Assembly: GCF_002878395.1 (NCBI RefSeq)
Contig: NC_061115.1
Location: 218,986,954-219,050,953 of the forward strand
Direction of reading: 5' to 3'
DNA: 64,000 bases
Source: Capsicum annuum
Taxonomy: Eukaryota; Streptophyta; Magnoliopsida; Solanales; Solanaceae
Each line of letters opens with the position of its first letter. The stretch's first letter is position 1. Under the pieces are notes generated by a model. It had not been told where the DNA came from. It saw only the letters and a list, made by a program, of their open reading frames with translations, and ran no database searches. Shown one piece after another: positions 44,400-55,609 of this stretch. The position numbers and the translations under genes were made by a program.

Positions 44400-45389
44400 T
44401 CCTTCCCTTCTAGACAAGGATTCGACCTCGAATCCGAACCTTGCAAAATAATAGGAAGGACAAGCAAACACAAGTTACTCAAGGTAGTAGGGTTAGGGTT
44501 AGTGTAATCAATCATAACATCTTGCAAAGTTTGGTCAAACTTCACATATAACCAAATATCCTTCACGACATTGAGAGAAAAGTTAACATTTAAAGGACAA
44601 AGGAATTGGCTAAGACTAACATCAAGAATTTCCCTCAAGAGAGTTCCATTAACGACATAACCAAGCAAACCATCATATGTTGGAACAACTAAGGGTGGAA
44701 GCAAGGAGTCTTTAGGAAGTAGACTACCCTTTCCAATCACAAGAATCCATGTTGAAATACCACATCTCCCTCTTACCCGAACATCCCTCCAAGAAAAAAT
44801 CAACTAGTCTATCTACATAAGTGTGACAGGAAACAAGGAAGAAGAGTTGCTTATCAAGTGGAAAACATAGACTCTTCTTGGAATAACAAATTAACTTAAA
44901 AACCGAGATAGGAAGGCCATAAATGCCATGCACATTCAAGTCATTCCAAAAGACATCATCACCATATTTCAAATAATCACCGGGATCAAATGGATGGAGT
45001 GTCCATGGACACGGGTTTAGGACACACTTTCTTTCCCTAATACTACCACTAATACTATCATATGTCCCCTCTATACTAGCATGGTCAACAACAAAAACAA
45101 TTAGGGGGTTATACTTAGTCATTCGGCCAACATTTTCAGCATCACCATTTTCACACACAAGTTGGTCTTCATGACTTCCACAAGACAATGTACTATCACT
45201 TGTCACAATAGCTTCAACACTAGGTGGACACAAATCGATCTTTCTAAAAGAATCAATTTTGTCATCAGTAGGATCAACTAGTGTATCCACAATCTCAAGT
45301 TGTACATTATCATCATAACATGAAGGAACATTCGACTCACCTAAAGACAAACTATCATTCACACTTAGTTGACTACTAGCCTCATTCAC
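44400..45389 (-). CDS. Main ORFs of the non-autonomous LTR element, function unknown
   Basis: Two overlapping frames: 45389-44724 (221 residues) and 44803-44360 (147 residues). The second continues in another frame where the first ends, which suggests a frameshift in an originally longer protein. Ser/Asp-rich first half; second half has PWTLHPFDPGDYLKYGDDVF and DLNVHGIYGLPISVFKL. I do not recognise a retroviral domain; I have seen similar unnamed proteins repeated in Solanaceae genomes. It may be a gag-like or element-specific protein. Confidence 0.45.
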
Positions 45390-45443
45390 TAGAGTGCAAG
45401 AGTTAATTTGATTACCTTGTAGCTCATGTGGAGCATGTCCACT

Positions 45444-45653
45444 TTAGGGAACTTGATTAGGAAGGCTTGGATTCTCTATCAAGTTATCTAATTCCTTGCA
45501 AAGAGAGCTTTCCATCCCTTCCATTATTCCTTCCATTCGGCTCATTAGTCTTTCCATTCTCTCCATTCGACTACTAAGGTCATGTTTCATACCCATTATG
45601 GCATCCATCAAATCGTTCATGGTCACCTTTTCCAATGACATAGTACCTAACAA
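45444..45653 (-). CDS. Short coiled-coil ORF of the non-autonomous LTR element
   Basis: 69 residues with repeated RMERMERLMSRMEGIMEGM heptads, predicted to form a coiled coil by eye. It lies upstream of the larger frames in the same orientation and might be the N-terminal part of a gag-like protein. No homologue is named. Confidence 0.4.
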   Translation of the reverse strand: MLGTMSLEKVTMNDLMDAIMGMKHDLSSRMERMERLMSRMEGIMEGMESSLCKELDNLIENPSLPNQVP

Positions 45654-46791
45654 GAGAGATTCTAAAACAAAAACACAAAAATAGCAAGCTAGTTAATATT
45701 AGAAAAGAAAAAATCCTCATAAGCTCTCAAGCTCTCACACTTTGAAATGTCTCTCAATTGGCCTCACAAGTGTTGGTAACTCGTTTATACTCCAAGGAGA
45801 TTATTGGTACCAATTGGGGCTTGAGGTTAGAATAGATTCTCTTTTGAAACAACTCAAAGAAAATACATATGGACTTGAATCAAGAAACTACAACGAATTT
45901 CAAAAAGATAAAATCACACAAAGAAACATAGACACAAATAAACGGACCCAGAAACTAATTTACAACCTAGTAGACAATTTACTAGATTGTTAATTAGCAA
46001 TAGAATCAACAAAATGCAACTAAGAAACAAAGATTAAAAATTAAGAAATAAAAAATTTGAGCCTAAATTTGTCTTGTGAATAGTAAAACATGACGTGACA
46101 GCCACGTATTAGTTGCGGTCTTAACAAATTTTATCTTCCAAAATTTGAAGTCTTGAACAATTTGTGATTTGGAATTGGTGGGAATTGATTAAGGAGGGAA
46201 ACAAGTCTTGAAATCCTATTGTCAAATTCAAAAGTAGAAGACTTGACTTTCTTGCATCATCCCCCTTAAAACAAGGAAAGTTATTGGGAAGTGATTGACT
46301 AGTTGATGGATGATGGTAAGTCTTTCAAGACTAACAAGCTTTCTCCTTTTTCTCTTCAACTTTATAGATCTAGTATTCACTTTATTTTAATAAGTCTTGA
46401 AAGGGATGAAGAACGTCAAGACAACTTCAACAATCAACAAGAACACAACAATCCCAACAACCAATTCCAACAACAACAAGGCCAACAAATCACGGTCAAG
46501 TCCACCAAGATGACAACACAATCTGCTAAGGCTTTAAGTTCACAACAACACTTCAACAAATGCAAGCTCAAATTTAGATATTGACTCAAAAGTGTTAGTG
46601 ATGAATAAAACTAACACTTGAAACACCAAGACAAAAAAAATCACTCATAGATCTAATGTTCAAGTCTTGGCCAAACACAACAAGAACACAGCAAACTTTC
46701 GTCCAAGATCCAAACTCAAGAATACTATTTTTTTTTTTGTATTTTCAAGCAAGCTAGCCCAAGATTGATTTTGTGGGAACAAAATCAAGCC
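45654..46791 (-). other. Leader/untranslated part of the LTR element
   Basis: Non-coding sequence between the primer site and the first ORF. It contains Gln/Asn-codon-rich CAACAA runs on the + strand but no convincing gene. Confidence 0.5.
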
Positions 46792-46807
46792 ATGACCTGA
46801 TACCAAA
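46792..46807 (-). other. Primer-binding site of the LTR element
   Basis: The minus strand reads TGGTATCAGGTCATGG two or three bases after the LTR edge; the first 8 bases fit the 3' end of initiator tRNA-Met. Confidence 0.75.
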
Positions 46808-47513
46808 TGATACAAGATCGATAAAGGAGACACAAAATAAACACCAAAACAATCCACAAGTTGGAAGAACCCAGGACCCCTTTGGTGACCACTCTCGGAT
46901 TCATTACAACAACGACGAAAACATAATAACAAGAAGATATCAAGGTGTTCAACACCCCTAAAATCAGCGATCCAACAAACTATATTAACGACACAAGCAC
47001 AAGAACAAGAAGAACACAAAGTCTCGGTTTTAGGACACCAAACCCGAGATTGAACAACAACAACAATGAAATAGATAGATGGATAGATAACTTGACATAC
47101 AAATGTACAAACACTATGAACCTATGTGTATATTAAAAACAAAGACCCAAGAATTCATACACGTAACACCAAGCTCTATGGTGACCTCAAGGGAATGGGA
47201 TTCTCAAGAACCAACATTTCAAAACTAGCACCAACACAAGTGATATCCATACTTGTTTACAAGGAATTCACCTTGCAAGACTCTCTCTCTAGAGCTCTCA
47301 AAATATATCATCAAAGTTATAAGAAAATGACCTAACATATTATTTTTATAAGCTAGGTTACAACTTATTACAAAACGACTAAAATGCCCTTAATGAGCCA
47401 TTACAAAAGGGTGGCTTTGGCATGTAGGATTGGGAAGCCCCTAAGCTCGGGTCTCAATGTATTGGTCTCCAATTATGTCCTCAAAAGTTAAGAGGCCTCT
47501 TTGTCCCATATCA
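46808..47513 (-). repeat. LTR (5' LTR in element orientation)
   Basis: 706 bp copy of 43713-44399, followed at once by the ATACG target duplicate. Confidence 0.9.
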
Positions 47514-48260
47514 ATACGGAAAGGTAATTCCATGAGATTTAATACTGAAAGCTCTAACAATGTTACAGAAGTTTTAGGAAGATTCTTTAATGGAAGTGAC
47601 TGGAATAAACAGACAATCCTAATATAGTCAGGATCATCAGCAAATCACGTCAAGGAAAGTATCTTAGACGGATTAATTAGCTTTGAAGGTAAGCCTTACA
47701 TTTACAAAACATTTGAAGGAAATAGTTTCGAATGTTCAAAAATGATAGAATTATCAATACAGCTTGGAACAATCAGAACGAGAGTTTCTTGTTACATTAG
47801 AAATTATGAAAATGATTATAATATAATCTTAGGAGGAACGTTCCAAAATAGTCTAGATCAATATAATATCCAAAAAGAAGGAATCCAAATAACCTTAGGG
47901 GCTAAAACTTATTTTATTCCAAAGATTTAATGCCTAAAAAAACCTCCTTTAGAGTATCAGTATTCGTAGAATTTCCATCTACGAAACAAGACTGACTTTC
48001 TGTTGTCAAATAGATAATGACTCTGAAGCCAGTTTAGCAAAATCTTTTTTAATTAAAAAAGGGATATTAGTAATACTAATTCTTCTATTATTGGTACTAC
48101 AGGTAACAAAGAAAAATTAACGTATGAAAAAGAAAATGTAGAAATAATTTTAGGATCTAAAATTGTTTCTATAAAGCATGTTTTTGTGTATGATAAACTT
48201 GAAACTGATTTGTTACTAGGAAATGATTTTATACAACAGTTTCAAAAATATCATCAAATA
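47514..48260 (+). pseudogene. Pararetroviral region after the insertion, including protease-like part
   Basis: Coding-like sequence resumes at the target duplication. The frame 47742-47930 ends a module with YNIILGGTFQNSLDQYN. A second module has ETDLLLGNDFIQQF (about 48205-48246), which matches the C-terminal LLG(N/M)DF motif of retroelement aspartic proteases. The expected D-[TS]-G active site is not seen intact upstream. Stops interrupt both modules. Confidence 0.55.
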
Positions 48261-48499
48261 ATATATATGGTTAGTTTTAAAACCCCATGTAATCGATTCA
48301 TAAAAATTCCAAGAAAACATGATCCTTATATTTTGATAAAAGAAAAAAGAATCTTTAAAAAGAAATTTTTAGATACCCCTAAAAACTACTCATGTAAATG
48401 TCTTAATTTAGAGAAAATAAATCAAGATTTACAAGTTTCTTATGGAGAAAATCCATTAGAGAAATGGAATAACAACCATGAAAAAACAACTTAAAATTC

Positions 48500-49045
48500 A
48501 GATAAGAGTAAAACCAATGCTTTATAACGAGGAAGATAAAACTGAATTTAAAATTTAGATACAAGAACTCCTTAATCTAAAATTAATAAGAGCAAGCAGG
48601 AGTCCACACAATAGTCCTGTATTTACGGTAAGGAACCATGCAGAACAAAAAAGAGGAAAAGCTCGAATGGTGATAAACTATAAAGAGCTAAACAAAAATT
48701 GTGTTTTTAATGGATATTTTATTTTAAATAAAAATAATTTAATTAACCTTGCTAAGGAAAAAACCTACTTTTCAAAATTCGACTGTAAAAGTGGTTTTTG
48801 GCAAATTAAACTTTCAGAGGAATCAGTTTCTCTAATAACATTTAACACTCCTCATGAACATTATGAATGGTTAGTAATGTCATTTGGACTGAAGAATGCA
48901 CCGCAGATTTTTCAAAGAAAAATGGATAAAATACTTTCTGAGAATTTTTTTTTAATCATCTATATAGATGATATTCTAATATGTTCAGAAACATATCAGG
49001 AACATTTAACACAGTTAAAAAAATTTTCAAATATGTGTTAAAAAT
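48500..49045 (+). pseudogene. Pararetroviral reverse transcriptase
   Basis: The open part 48667-49041 shows RT motifs in order: VINYKELNKN, FSKFDCKSGFWQI, HYEWLVMSFGLKNAPQIFQ and YIDDILICSE with both catalytic aspartates. WLVM-FGLKNAPQIFQ is the caulimovirid signature. A stop ends the frame at 49041 in the middle of the domain and a shift follows, so it cannot make a complete enzyme. Confidence 0.85.
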
Positions 49046-49059
49046 GGAATCATTTTAAG

Positions 49060-49773
49060 CCAAAAGAAGGCTGAAATAAGTAAAAATGAAATAGAATTCT
49101 TAGGAATGATAATTTCAAAAAATGAAATAGAATTACAAGGTCATATTTCAAATAAAATAACCGAATTTCCGGACAAACTAGCAACGAAACAAGAAATACA
49201 AAGGTTTCTTATTTGTTTAACTTATGTAGATGAATTTATCCTAGATCTTGCAAAAAAGAGAAATCCTTTGCAAAAACTAATTCGAAAGTCAAATCGACTT
49301 GGGTGGACAAATGAACATATTGTTTGTGTTCAAAAATTAAAAGAAGAATGTGTCAAGCTACCAAAGGTTAGATTACCAGAACCAGAAGATAATTTGGTTT
49401 TACAAACTGATGCCTCCGACTATCATTGGGGAGCTTTATTACAAACAGATTTAAATGAAATCTGTAGATATACCAGTGGAACATTTAACAAAGCTGAAGT
49501 TAACTATTCCACAAATGAAAAGGAATTATTAGCAATAATAAAATGAATACGAAATTTTTTACATTTTTATTACCAAAATCATTTGTTGTTAAAACGGACG
49601 ATACACAAATATCAGGATTGATATTCAATAAACTACCTTCGGAACCACAATACAGAAGGTTACACAGGTGGCAGGTATTGTTATCATTCTATACTTTCAA
49701 GATTGAAAATATTAAAGGATCTGACAATATTTTTGCAGACTCTCTTGCAAGAAGCGTCCAATATGGACGATAG
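49060..49773 (+). pseudogene. Pararetroviral RT thumb and RNase H
   Basis: The frame 49106-49546 has FLICLTYVDEFI and NPLQKLI (RT connection), then LQTDASDYHWGALLQ and YSTNEKELLAI, the RNase H core with its D and E residues. The rest of RNase H lies in another frame, 49543-49773 (FVVKTDDTQISGL, YRRLHRWQ, GSDNIFADSLAR), so one frame break divides the domain. Confidence 0.8.
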
Positions 49774-49807
49774 AACATAGGTATTGGTCAACAGAATATG
49801 AAAAAAA

Positions 49808-50035
49808 ATGAATGACATTGATATTGTCATAAATGAAAAGAGCAACATGCTATTTGGCATTCGAGACGAACTTGTATTCTTGATTGAAAAAACAAAGAAA
49901 TTACAATTTGAATTGAGTCGGCTCAACGCTGATCAAGCTGATAATATGACAGAGTTTCAACTTCTCTGTGAACATCTGGATACCAGGCCCAAGGGACGTA
50001 TATATAAGGAGCGAATGATGTGGGATATCTTTTGA
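49808..50035 (+). pseudogene. Terminal pararetroviral frame with embedded TATA-like element
   Basis: 75 residues, charged and helical, shortly after RNase H. No named domain; its position fits the ORF that follows the polymerase in cavemo/solendoviruses, here truncated. GTATATATAAGG at about 49998-50009 is a good TATA box and may be the remnant of the viral promoter. Confidence 0.45.
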
Positions 50036-50926
50036 CTAAGAAATACAATTTTTAAAATAATTATTTTTTATCTTTTCTCCTTACTTTCTTCTTTGTCTGC
50101 TATGTGAAAAAGATAAAAGATAACTAATTTATAGTACCTCTTTTAGTCATGTCAATTATGTTAGGGTTAGAAATGTACAAATCACTCAATTAAATGAAGG
50201 AAGACATTTAAGAAAATAAGTTACCAAGACCATTCATTTTCCAAAAAACAGTTCTTTTTCTAAAATTTCTTACTTTTCATTTTTCCTACTAATAAATGAA
50301 GAAAATATGTGGTATTTCCTCTAAGATAATTGATTAATTCCTCTCTTTGATACGTGAGGAGCAGCTAACAGTCTATTCAAGAATATAATCGATGTTCCTT
50401 TTTGATGATGGACTGTATTTTTAGATGTAATGAGCAAGATTCGGTGGTCACCCGGGAGATAAAGTTAGCAGTGAATTTTTAACGGTGTTTATCAATTTTT
50501 TGCTTTGTTTTGTCTTCAAAATTCTTTTTGATGTAGATTTGTTGTAGAAGATATAAGTTACGATTTGTAATTGGTTTCTTCTTAACTTTTTCCAATAAAT
50601 TCATGTATTTTAAAGTAAAATTTCTATATTTAAAAATAATATAAAAAAGTATTATGCATAACTAAAAATCAAAGCAAGAGTTTAAAAACAATTCAAAAGA
50701 TTGAACTCAAATAAAATAATCTTTCGTAATATTTTTCAAAAATAAAAGAAAAGTTGACAGTATACATACGACTAAATATCTAAAAAAAAATTTGTTTAAA
50801 ATATTTGATTATTTTTGGAACTAATTAATTGTAAATAGACGCAATTGTCAGAGTTTAATTAGGTTTGTTTATTTATTGAATTTCTCTTTGTATATATGAA
50901 TATTTAAGAAAAAAATCATCATTTAT
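50036..50926. other. AT-rich DNA, possibly viral leader
   Basis: No ORF with family resemblance. It follows the TATA-like element and could be part of the viral intergenic region, but I see no tRNA-Met primer site to prove it. Confidence 0.4.
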
Positions 50927-53218
50927 GTTATAAACTAATAAAGAAGAAGAGTAGAGAGAGAATCGAGAGTAATTCTTATTTCTCTTGGGGGATGAATTAC
51001 AATGAGGGAAAACCTTTATAGGGGAAAACTAACCTTGAGATTTGGATTTGTAACTTTACCAAAAGTAGGCATACAATATATGGTAAAGTAGGTATTCACT
51101 ATTATGGTAAAGTAGATATTCACTATATATGACAATACATTTATAATACTCCCCCTTAAATGTCTAATTGATAGATAATGTGCCTCGTTAAAACCTTACT
51201 AGAAAAAATCCAGTAGAAAAAAAATCTAGTGAAAGAAAAAGAGTACATATCTCTAACAATACGCATATAGGCTGCCTTATTAAAAACCTTACAAGGAAAA
51301 TCAGTGGGACAAAACCTCATCAGGGAAAAAGAGTACAACACGTATTAACTCTCCCTAATGAGAACATCCTTGAGCTTTTGCATCTCGATCTTGTGTACCA
51401 TCTTCTTGAAAGTTGCAATTGGAGGAGACTTGGGGAATAAATCAACCACATTATCACTCGAACGAATTTGTTTCACGTTAATATCACCATCTTTTGTAGC
51501 TCATGTATGTAGAAAAGTTTTGATGAAGTGTGCTTTGTTCTATCGCCTTTTATGAATCCTCCATTAAGATGTGTTATGTATGTTGCATTATTTTTTTTAT
51601 AAAATTGTGGTTACATTGACACATTTCATGCCACATTTTTCTCGAATGAGATGTATCATGGATCTCAATCATACTCATTAATTCTCGGCTTGCTTCATGA
51701 ATAGTTATTATCTCATCATAGTTGGATAAAGTGGCTAGATAGATTGCTTTGTATATCTCCAAGATATGATAATATCCCCACATGTGAACATATAGCTTAT
51801 TTGAGATCGAGCTTTATACGGGTCAGATAAGTACCCAATATCAGCATAACCAACAAGATCGGGACTACAATTTTTAAAATAAATAAGCGCATATGTTTGA
51901 TCTTATTTCGATGTTTCCTCGTAGGAGTAGAACTATACCTTGGTAACAAATTGAGCGGAAGACTATATTCGTTCTTGCAGTATTTTACAAGATACATTAG
52001 TACACCAATTGCACTAAGATATATAACCAATCCAATTTGGTATATTTCTCATTTTATCAAATAATCTATTGATTTTGAAAACTCTCCAAGAGTTTCAATG
52101 ATACTCAGATCATCAAATTATCTTTTATGAGGATAATAAAAAGTTTCCCAGAAATTTTATATGCTTCAGGCATTGTGAATCCTTTAGGGATTTTCATATG
52201 GATTTTTGTCAATTGACAATAGCCAACATGTCAAGTGTGACATCTTCAAGTGTTTGGACTGTAAATCAAATAAGTTTTATACTTACCAAAATGCATTCTT
52301 TCATATTACTTGATAAATATTTCTACGTCAGCATGCTTAAATAAACGTAGAATTCGGATCCTCATATATTTTAAAATAATGCATCAATACTGTATCAAAT
52401 CGATGTGATATCATTTTGTATCGGTTCATAATGTGACATAACATTTTTCAGATCTTATCACTTCATTATTTTCAGGTACCTAAACGTTTTAGAAGGTTTC
52501 ATGAAGTGTTATGTCGTAGGATCTTCAAGAGCATATTGCCTTCTTATTATGATTATTTGCTCCTTATTTTTCAAGGATTATTTTATTTAGAATCGATTGG
52601 TCTACCACATTTTACGTATGTGTAGATTTTGTCCTTTGAGGACACAAAAAAGAAGCACTTGCAGCTTAATATAAGATGCTTTTGGCATTTGACTTGAATT
52701 ATCTTTGGAATGAGGATCTGATGATAATTCCTAACATATTTCACAACTACTTATAATCTCCCTCTTATGTTAGGAAAAGTAGCATATATCATTTATCTTC
52801 TTTGAGGATTCCATCTTTCTACATCATGATGGATTCATCAATCGTATACCATCAAAACTATTAGATGGACAATGTGTGGTTCCTAACTTAGAACCAATTG
52901 AGAGGGAAGAAATAATCATAATTTATTGGTCTAATGCATACATACAAGTGTTGTATGCAGTATATCATATTTTAGACCAACACATGAAGTTTTGTTCTCA
53001 TTAGCAATGGTTTAACTATTTATTGAAGGCATTTAATGTCAAACCATCATCATCAAGATGAATTATCTTTATTGCACAATCTGAAAGTTATGCTCTTAAC
53101 TCAATTTAGATTGAGCAAGCAACTTTATGAATGTCAAACTGCAGGTTGGAAATAAATATACAAGTGATCATCTTATTGATGCATCTTTTCAAGATATCAC
53201 ATGATAGGTGAACAAGCC
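50927..53218 (-). pseudogene. Ty1/Copia retrotransposon remnant
   Basis: On the minus strand, 52030-51797 reads LSAIGVLMYLVKYCKNEY and LPRYSSTPTRKHRNKIKHM, the Copia RT/RNase H junction; after a shift, 51783-51574 reads LATLSNYDEIITIHEASREL, the Copia RNase H block. RNase H is thus broken at least twice. Sequence at 50930-51340 (CTCCCCCTTAAATGTC, GTGCCTCGTTAAAACCTTAC, AACCTTACAAGGAAAA) resembles the 3' non-coding part and LTR of Solanaceae Copia elements. RT upstream (52100-53200) is barely recognisable. Confidence 0.75.
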
Positions 53219-53525
53219 TGTAATACCCCGTAAGTTTTTCGAGTCATTAAATGCCTTTTTAATCTTGCCAAGAGAAGCTTAGCACTCAAAAATTTGGTTA
53301 ATTGTTGAAACTTTCTCATTTAGACCTCCGATCTTCGGGTATTTATTTGACGACCTTTCCGACATCCATTTTTTGATTTTCAAGTTGTGTTGCGATGGGG
53401 AAAGGTCGTAGTACAACCCGGATGAGTTTCAAAATTTTTGGAGTAGCGTAAGGGCACGCTTGGTGTGCCAAACCAGTAGCAAAAGGTGCTGGTGAGGCGC
53501 AACCTTGCCTATAGTTAGTGATTAT
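53219..53525 (+). mobile_element. Truncated Gypsy LTR, same family as the 55.6-kb element but opposite orientation
   Basis: Starts TGTAATACCCCGTAAG and matches the start of the Gypsy LTR read on the other strand (58133 downward): shared blocks include CTCCGA-CTTCGGG-ATTTAT, GACCTT-CCGACAT-CATTTT and GTTGCGATGGGG. Only about 300 bp remain. Confidence 0.75.
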
Positions 53526-54069
53526 GACATGGGAATTGGTCCGGCTACTTTTTTCCTATTGAAATTAATTTTATCGATGCTCCCTATTATTCTAAAATTA
53601 GTTTAACGTAGACAAACTACAGACATAATTCGTATAAAAACGTCAAATTTGATATCTTTTGCGATTTAATATCAACGATATCTACATATATGTGTGTAAA
53701 AATAAGAATATAACAAAATATATATAAAAATTCAGAATATAATAAAATATATGTACATCTTAAAAATATATATTTTATTTTTATGTAATAAAATGTACAT
53801 ACATGGTCACAATATTGCTCAAAATAAAGTTAGAAAGAATGCGAATGCGATTATCAAAGATTCTTTTATTTTATTTTATTTGTTAAAATATTTAATTATA
53901 TTTAAAATACTTTAATTATGATAAAATAAAAATAATAAGTAAATAAATAATTTTTTTTTATTTAAAAATTTTTAGAAATAGAGAGCAAAAATAAGAATCT
54001 TTATTATATTTAATCTTTTAAAAAAAATAAAAAAAAATTATTCAGGATCAAGAACATGATAAAATTAAT
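53526..54069. other. AT-rich intergenic DNA
   Basis: Very AT-rich with TATATATGTA and AAATAAATAA runs; no recognisable element. Confidence 0.5.
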
Positions 54070-54775
54070 TAGAGGCAAAGAGCGAGCCAAAATTAGGTGT
54101 CAACATGGTACGTAGCTTCCCTACTATGGGTCTTTGTATACCTCTTACTTAAGGAAAAGTTTGTCTTTTGTATATTTATTGAAGCCCAGAGGTTCTGTTG
54201 ATTAGAATAACATCTCCAGGCTAGTTTAGCTATTAAAGCTTTGTTTTTAATCTTTGCATCTTGAAGACTCAATCCACCCAATATCTTTGTTAGAGGGTAG
54301 GTGCATTTTTTTTTGTTAGTGGAGGAGCCCCATATAAACTGTCTTTGTATTTTGTTAATTTCCTGAGTAATAGTTTTTGGGAGAATGATAGTTTGCATAA
54401 CATGAGTTGGGAACCCCTAAGTATTTTCCAAAAGATTTCCCTTTATTTGTTTTTAGAGTATTTGTGGCCATGGAAATAAGATCCTCATGACAATTTTTAG
54501 AGAAGAAAATCCTAGATTTACTCATGTTGAGGGTTTGGCCTGATTCAATGCAAAATTGGGTCAGAACTCTATAGATAGTATTACAATTTTCCTGTGTGAC
54601 CTTAGCCATTAGGATTAAATCATCGGCGAAGAATAGGTGAGATATTGGTGGTCCTTTGGAAGACGTTTTGATGTGGGTCCAGTTGCCACATTATACTTCT
54701 TTTCTATGTTCCTCGATAATGTTTTTATGCAAAGAATGAAAATATAAGGGGATAGTGGGTCCCCCTGTCGAATTC
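54070..54775 (-). pseudogene. LINE (L1-type) reverse transcriptase fragment
   Basis: The minus strand carries GDPLSPYIF- and F-A-D-D-L-like traces in shifted frames near 54770-54620, then MAKVTQENCNTIYRVLTQF and GQTLNMSKSRIFFSKN (54609-54355), and INKIQRQFIWGSSTNKKK with GGLSLQDAKIKNKALIAKL (54398-54093). These are the palm-to-thumb region of plant L1 RT. Frameshifts break it; endonuclease and 3' end are missing. Confidence 0.8.
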
Positions 54776-55308
54776 TCCTCTACTGGGGTAGAAGAAATCG
54801 CCCGTTTGAGCACCCAAATCGCCCATCCTAGGCAGCTCCTCAGCCTTTCTAGGCTAACTCGGTCAATTTTCGGCCAAAAAAATGCTTGGCCTCGGGCCTA
54901 CCCCGGAAATCGGCCAAATACGCACCTTGCTTCTCTTGACGAGAATTCCAGCCTCGGTGATGAAGTTAGCTAGGAACGCAAATTCGTTGAATGTAAAAAT
55001 CAGATAGCTCCAATAAGAGTCAGAAGGTTCACAACGAGCTACAGTTACAAGGCAATGCCTTGGAGAAAAACAAGAAACATCTCAGTATTTGGAACATGAT
55101 ATTCAGCAACAATAAAATAACCAGTGGAGAGACTTGAGGCTAAAAATATCAAATAAGCAAAATACATGCTTGAGGGTGGCTCCACATGTAGACATGAAAT
55201 AGTGAAATGAAGGATGATAAATAAGTGTAATACGCAAGCAACGAACCCAACCAAGCAAATCGAATCTCCTGGGGTGCACATACAGAAACATTTTAAAGCC
55301 ATGTATGG
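54776..55308. other. GC-richer unassigned stretch and flank of a possible exon
   Basis: 54780-54975 is GC-rich (CCTCGGGCCTACCCCGG and similar) and abruptly joins the LINE fragment; it may come from an LTR. The rest shows no clear feature. Confidence 0.4.
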
Positions 55309-55317
55309 TCAAAGTGA

Positions 55318-55520
55318 TGCAGAACCAAGAATACAAACCCTCAAATCAGCTTTGATCAAAACTTCCTCTGTTGTACTTTCGAATTCAACCCTTCTTTTGG
55401 GCTTGCGAACTCCTGGTTTTTTAAGATCAATAGCCTGCATGATAATAATGAAAAGCGCAGAGATGGACATGGCAGCACCATAGAGAATACAGAGCAAGAG
55501 AACACGTTGAGATATGAAAA
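55318..55520 (-). other. Possible orphan host exon (membrane segment plus basic tail)
   Basis: A minus-strand frame reads LYGAAMSISALFIIIMQAI (a membrane segment), then DLKKPGVRKPKRRVEFEST and TEEVLIKADLR, followed by a possible donor (GAGG|GTTTGT). The composition looks like a real protein rather than a transposon, but I cannot name it. A Gypsy element begins about 90 bp upstream, so the rest of a gene could have been displaced. Low certainty. Confidence 0.3.
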
Positions 55521-55609
55521 TAAATTAATGCCATCCATAATTTTTCTCTTCCCACAGAAGGAAGCATGAAAAAGAGGTGTACTAGGAAATAAGCAATTAT
55601 AAGACTAGT

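Larger units (their letters stand above)
43713..47513 (-). mobile_element. Non-autonomous LTR retrotransposon inserted in the pararetrovirus
   Basis: Two direct LTRs, 43713-44399 and 46808-47513, begin TGATAC and end TATCA. ATACG is repeated at 43708-43712 and 47514-47518, a 5-bp target duplication. A primer site TGGTATCAGGTCATGG (tRNA-Met type) abuts the right LTR on the minus strand, and a purine run AGAAGGGAAGGA abuts the left one, so the element reads right to left. The 2.4-kb interior has no protease, RT or integrase; it must depend on enzymes in trans. The LTRs differ by a 19-20-bp indel (extra AATTATGTCCTCAAAAGTTA in the right LTR) and scattered substitutions. Confidence 0.9.
41840..50035 (+). 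mobile_element. Endogenous pararetrovirus (Caulimoviridae, cavemovirus/solendovirus-like), decayed and split
   Basis: A run of broken + strand frames in the order capsid-like with zinc knuckle, movement-protein-like, [LTR retrotransposon insertion 43713-47513], protease-like, reverse transcriptase and RNase H. This order matches what is known of cavemoviruses and solendoviruses, whose relatives are integrated in Solanaceae genomes. There is no integrase and no virus LTR. Many in-frame stops and shifts interrupt every module, so the copy is a fossil. The left edge is uncertain (coding-like sequence may begin near 41600). Confidence 0.85.

Noticed and set aside
48667..49546. Active reverse transcriptase locus
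   Set aside because: Motifs are visible but stops and frame breaks cut RT and RNase H, so no complete polyprotein can be made.
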